9,336 bases of DNA from JBDTRY01 sp039931435 (GTDB lineage: Bacteria > Acidobacteriota > Thermoanaerobaculia > Gp7-AA8), in assembly GCA_039931435.1 (NCBI GenBank), contig JBDTRY010000152.1, positions 1 through 9,336 on the forward strand, given 5' to 3'. A program made the translations under genes and the position numbers. Within the stretch, counting starts at the first letter, position 1; each line of letters opens with the position of its first letter. The notes below the pieces were generated by a model. The model had not been told where the DNA came from. It worked only from the letters and a program-made list of their open reading frames with translations, and made no database searches. This document shows, piece after piece, positions 7,501-9,336 of the stretch.

Positions 7501-9336
7501 TGCCGTGAAGGACTCCTTCGAACATGCCACGCGTAACGGGAAGCGGGACACGGCAGCCAATTCCGTGATCGAAGGCTTCGAGGAATATCGCAGCGGAGGG
7601 GCTGAGGAAATCTCCGGCATCGTTTTGCAATCCGATCTGGAACTGATCATCCATCTGAAGGAGGCGTTGCCGATTTATCCCGCCCTGCTTACCGACACCT
7701 CGTCCGGAATCGCCCGGGCCGCGCAGGACGGCACGATTGTGGGCACGGGGCCGTTTCGCATCTCCAGTCACAGCCCCTCGAACATCGTCATGGAAAAGAA
7801 TGCGGACTACTGGATGCCGGGGATTCCCCGCCTCGCCAGCATCGAGTTCCGCGTTTTCCCCAATGCCTCCGCCATCGCCACAGCGGTACGCACAGGAGAG
7901 GTGGATCTGGCGCGCGATCTTCTTCAGCACGACCTCGATGACCTTCTGCGTGATCCACGCTTTCGCGCCGGTCTGAAGGAAACCGCGAAGAAGATCACCT
8001 ACTTCGTCCTCTTCAATCACAACACGCCGCTGGGATCGAATGAGGCGGTGAGGCGTGCAATCTCGGGTGTGGTTCCCGTCCATGATCTCGTATGGCGCTC
8101 GCTGGGTCGTCTGGCGCAACCGGCCACTTCCCTTTTGCCGCCCGGAATCCTCGGTCACGATCCCGGCAGGCGCCGGCATGCCATCACCCGCGAGCAGGCC
8201 ATCGAGTTGCTCCGTTCTTCCGGTGCTCCACTGCCGATTACTCTCCGGGCTGCCGTGCAGCCGCTCTACCTCGATCGCTATCGCTCCCTGTTCGACGGAC
8301 TGCTTGATATCTGGTCCTCGATCGGAGTGAACCTCGAGATCGTCACTTCGGGTTTCGACGAATTCATCGCCACCTACACGGAGAACGAGAATATCGACGT
8401 GCGAATTATGCGCTGGGCCGGCGACTACGACGATGCCGACAACTTCACTTACGGACTTTTTCACTCAGGATCGGGTCTCCTTTCCCGGTACTTCTCCACT
8501 TCCGAAACGGACAGACTTGTTGAAGAAGGCAGAGGCCAGAAGAGTCCTTCGGCACGGGAAGGGATCTACCGCCGATTCGAGAACGTGGTCGCGGAGTCAG
8601 GTACTCTCCTACCCCTCTTTCACGAGATCGATTACCGCCTGGCGAATCCATTCGTGCGAGGGATGCAGCTGCACAGCCGCTCTCCGTTCGTGAATTACGC
8701 AGAGCTCGGGAAGTCGGAACACGTCTCTCAGTCGAGCTCTCTCGCAGCATCGGGTGGGACCTTGCAGGTTCCCGTGCCGGGCGAGGTGCTCACCCTGGAA
8801 CCCACGCTCGCCTCCACGGTTGAACAGAACGAGGTGCTCCCGCTGATCTTCGATACCCTGACGCGGCTGGGAGAAGGGGCGCGGGTGCAGCCGTGGCTCG
8901 CTTCGGAAATTACGACGGAACAGGGTGGCAGGAGATACCGTATCCGTCTGCGCGAAGACATTCGCTTTCACGACGGCCGCCGCCTGACCGCCCGCGACGT
9001 TCGGTATTCTCTGGAGCGCCTCTTCTCGATGCAGGAGAGCAGTGCCCGCTGGTTCTACACCTCCGTCAAAGGTTCTGCGGCTTTGATGAACGGAACCACC
9101 CGCGAGCTCGAGGGATTGCAGATCCTCTCGCCCTTCGAGCTCACCATCGATCTCGACCGTCCCTTCTCCGTGTTTCTCACGTTGCTGTCCTATCCCGCGG
9201 CGTCGATCGTTCCCGAGGGAACGGAAACGCTGGGAGCCTCGTGGAACGAGGGATGTGTTGGCACCGGCCCGTTTCGTGTCGTGCGCTTCGAGCCAGGACG
9301 GCGTCTGGAAGTGGAGCGCAATCCACTGTACTGGCG
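4595..9336 (+). CDS. Ser/Thr kinase - AAA ATPase - TPR - tandem solute-binding-domain fusion (3' end missing)
   Basis: At least 1580 codons are open, running off the right edge. Domains: (1) PknB-type Ser/Thr kinase, about 10-272, apparently active, with G-loop GRGGMG 17-22, Lys39, Glu57, HRDIKPEN 129-136, DFG 152-154, SPE 178-180 and DVYSLG 192-197; (2) AAA_16/STAND-like ATPase from FIGRE at 300, with Walker A GEPGVGKT 329-336 and a Walker B LVLVFENLHSAE at 452-463 in which Asn458 replaces the usual second acidic residue, then a winged-helix-like part to about 685; (3) helical TPR-like repeats, about 686-880; (4) a complete SBP_bac_5-like domain from about 888 to 1375, opening SGGTL, with IRFHDG, GTGPFR and NADYW; (5) a second copy from about 1386, with the same marks, cut after about 195 residues. 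No signal peptide or membrane span is seen, so all domains should be cytoplasmic. I infer that ligand binding by the solute-binding domains controls the kinase or ATPase. The start fits the kinase family; the next in-frame stop upstream is at 4553. No Shine-Dalgarno is visible. Confidence 0.93.
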   Translation, partial: MIGTKLGNRYEITGELGRGGMGVVYRARDPLLNREVAVKLVPPVMLTAQSEERFQREAQVVAQMDHPAIVPIYDIGQHEGSMYFLMPVVRGLNLRAFLHERTRSLGDIIDIGIQAADGLEYSHALGVVHRDIKPENIMVADDEGSLRIRIMDFGLARATTDQRLTRTGTLVGTVAYFSPEQVVTKDVDHRTDVYSLGTVLYEAICGEPPFTGEMQAILYRIVHENPRSPRELGADISPELEEIILRSLAKDPARRYRTAGEMAEALRTLRGKLQESDRARVIALSSVMTAQMARPSLSPFIGREKEVAELQKRLNSASDGECQFVIVAGEPGVGKTRLVEEIENLARARKMLVLHGRFLEQDRTFAYQGFCEVIQEFFRTRNASASGEHPDFSDLAADLIALFPVLSEIGELRAAASGEVSARGEPRRADDRTYIFELLARTITRIAGGKPLVLVFENLHSAELSLDALQYVVRRLGPTPTLIIGTYRQTEIDKRHPLTKLLDSFADDPRSLQIALGPFSGSEHRRFIESIVGSSELAAGLAERLFEATEANPFFTRELLRSLIDSGGIARSDTGEWTLSGEMAISSDALPATIQQTVEKRIERLPDDMREILSIASVIGRSFEFRELESLAEGKGELDDMIDRFVYEGLIEEERESRGDRLAFSSGIVRDVLYGALSRRKRKSLHRRYAELLQSRNAGRLDRIYPQLVHHFSEGDVPEKTVEYGLLLARRSLDSFSADEAVNVLRTVLEFLDDDDWNPPRDTEAEARMLMASALRQQGQIDAALKEAESAAKIFTTEKMESRACIAILMAAETAWQGRRVEETRRWLDQGIETARKAGEVQALMSLLSLAATVANLRGDYAKAKGYLDEIEQLRPASPASAAEDIPSGGTLHAALANPAPAREPSHIGFLEEAEVLALAFERLVSTDELGHLVPSLCESWQVAADGRSMTLKVRDGIRFHDGAPLNARAVKDSFEHATRNGKRDTAANSVIEGFEEYRSGGAEEISGIVLQSDLELIIHLKEALPIYPALLTDTSSGIARAAQDGTIVGTGPFRISSHSPSNIVMEKNADYWMPGIPRLASIEFRVFPNASAIATAVRTGEVDLARDLLQHDLDDLLRDPRFRAGLKETAKKITYFVLFNHNTPLGSNEAVRRAISGVVPVHDLVWRSLGRLAQPATSLLPPGILGHDPGRRRHAITREQAIELLRSSGAPLPITLRAAVQPLYLDRYRSLFDGLLDIWSSIGVNLEIVTSGFDEFIATYTENENIDVRIMRWAGDYDDADNFTYGLFHSGSGLLSRYFSTSETDRLVEEGRGQKSPSAREGIYRRFENVVAESGTLLPLFHEIDYRLANPFVRGMQLHSRSPFVNYAELGKSEHVSQSSSLAASGGTLQVPVPGEVLTLEPTLASTVEQNEVLPLIFDTLTRLGEGARVQPWLASEITTEQGGRRYRIRLREDIRFHDGRRLTARDVRYSLERLFSMQESSARWFYTSVKGSAALMNGTTRELEGLQILSPFELTIDLDRPFSVFLTLLSYPAASIVPEGTETLGASWNEGCVGTGPFRVVRFEPGRRLEVERNPLYW

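Noticed and set aside
7139..8464. 441-codon minus-strand ORF opposite the first solute-binding domain
   Set aside because: It lies wholly antisense to a recognised domain. The product has no family pattern, and its openness is explained by the GC-rich codon bias of the real gene.

Overview
The window is about 60% GC by eye and gene-dense. It has two parts: a leftward (minus-strand) block of ordinary-sized genes from 1 to about 4350, and one very large rightward gene from 4595 that runs off the right edge. No rRNA, tRNA, CRISPR array, insertion sequence or integrase was seen. The gene set (a PknB-type Ser/Thr kinase fused to an AAA/TPR signalling core, a DUF2064 protein, a DUF389 membrane protein and DHFR-like reductases) suits a free-living, GC-rich bacterium with many Ser/Thr kinases. 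Acidobacteriota is my best guess, but it rests on gene style only and is low confidence.

Leftward block, in transcription order: a DHFR/RibD-C-like reductase (4350-3691); a 130-base gap holding a 34-codon ORF that looks like a remnant of another protein's C-terminus (3664-3560); a second, diverged DHFR-like reductase (3560-3039); a DUF389 membrane protein with a long C-terminal extension ending in an OmpA-like segment (2978-1188); a 279-base gap without a convincing gene; a DUF2064 (GT-A-like) protein (908-219) that may be leaderless; and the first 56 codons of a secreted protein with a signal peptide and a TTG start (169 to the left edge). Spacings of 49-60 bases between some neighbours allow co-transcription, but the products suggest no single pathway.

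The divergent intergenic region (4351-4594) carries a weak promoter for the first reductase and two CTCGAG palindromes 18 bases apart. No convincing promoter or ribosome binding site precedes the large gene.

The large gene (4595 to beyond 9336, at least 1580 codons without a stop) is the main interest. It encodes, in order, an apparently active Ser/Thr kinase, an AAA_16/STAND-type ATPase with an altered Walker B, a helical TPR-like region, a complete SBP_bac_5-type (peptide/nickel ABC transporter) solute-binding domain, and the start of a second one. No signal peptide or membrane span is visible, so the solute-binding domains should lie in the cytoplasm. I infer a one-protein intracellular ligand sensor, comparable in logic to the SBP_bac_5-containing regulator SgrR, but with kinase and ATPase outputs in place of a DNA-binding domain.
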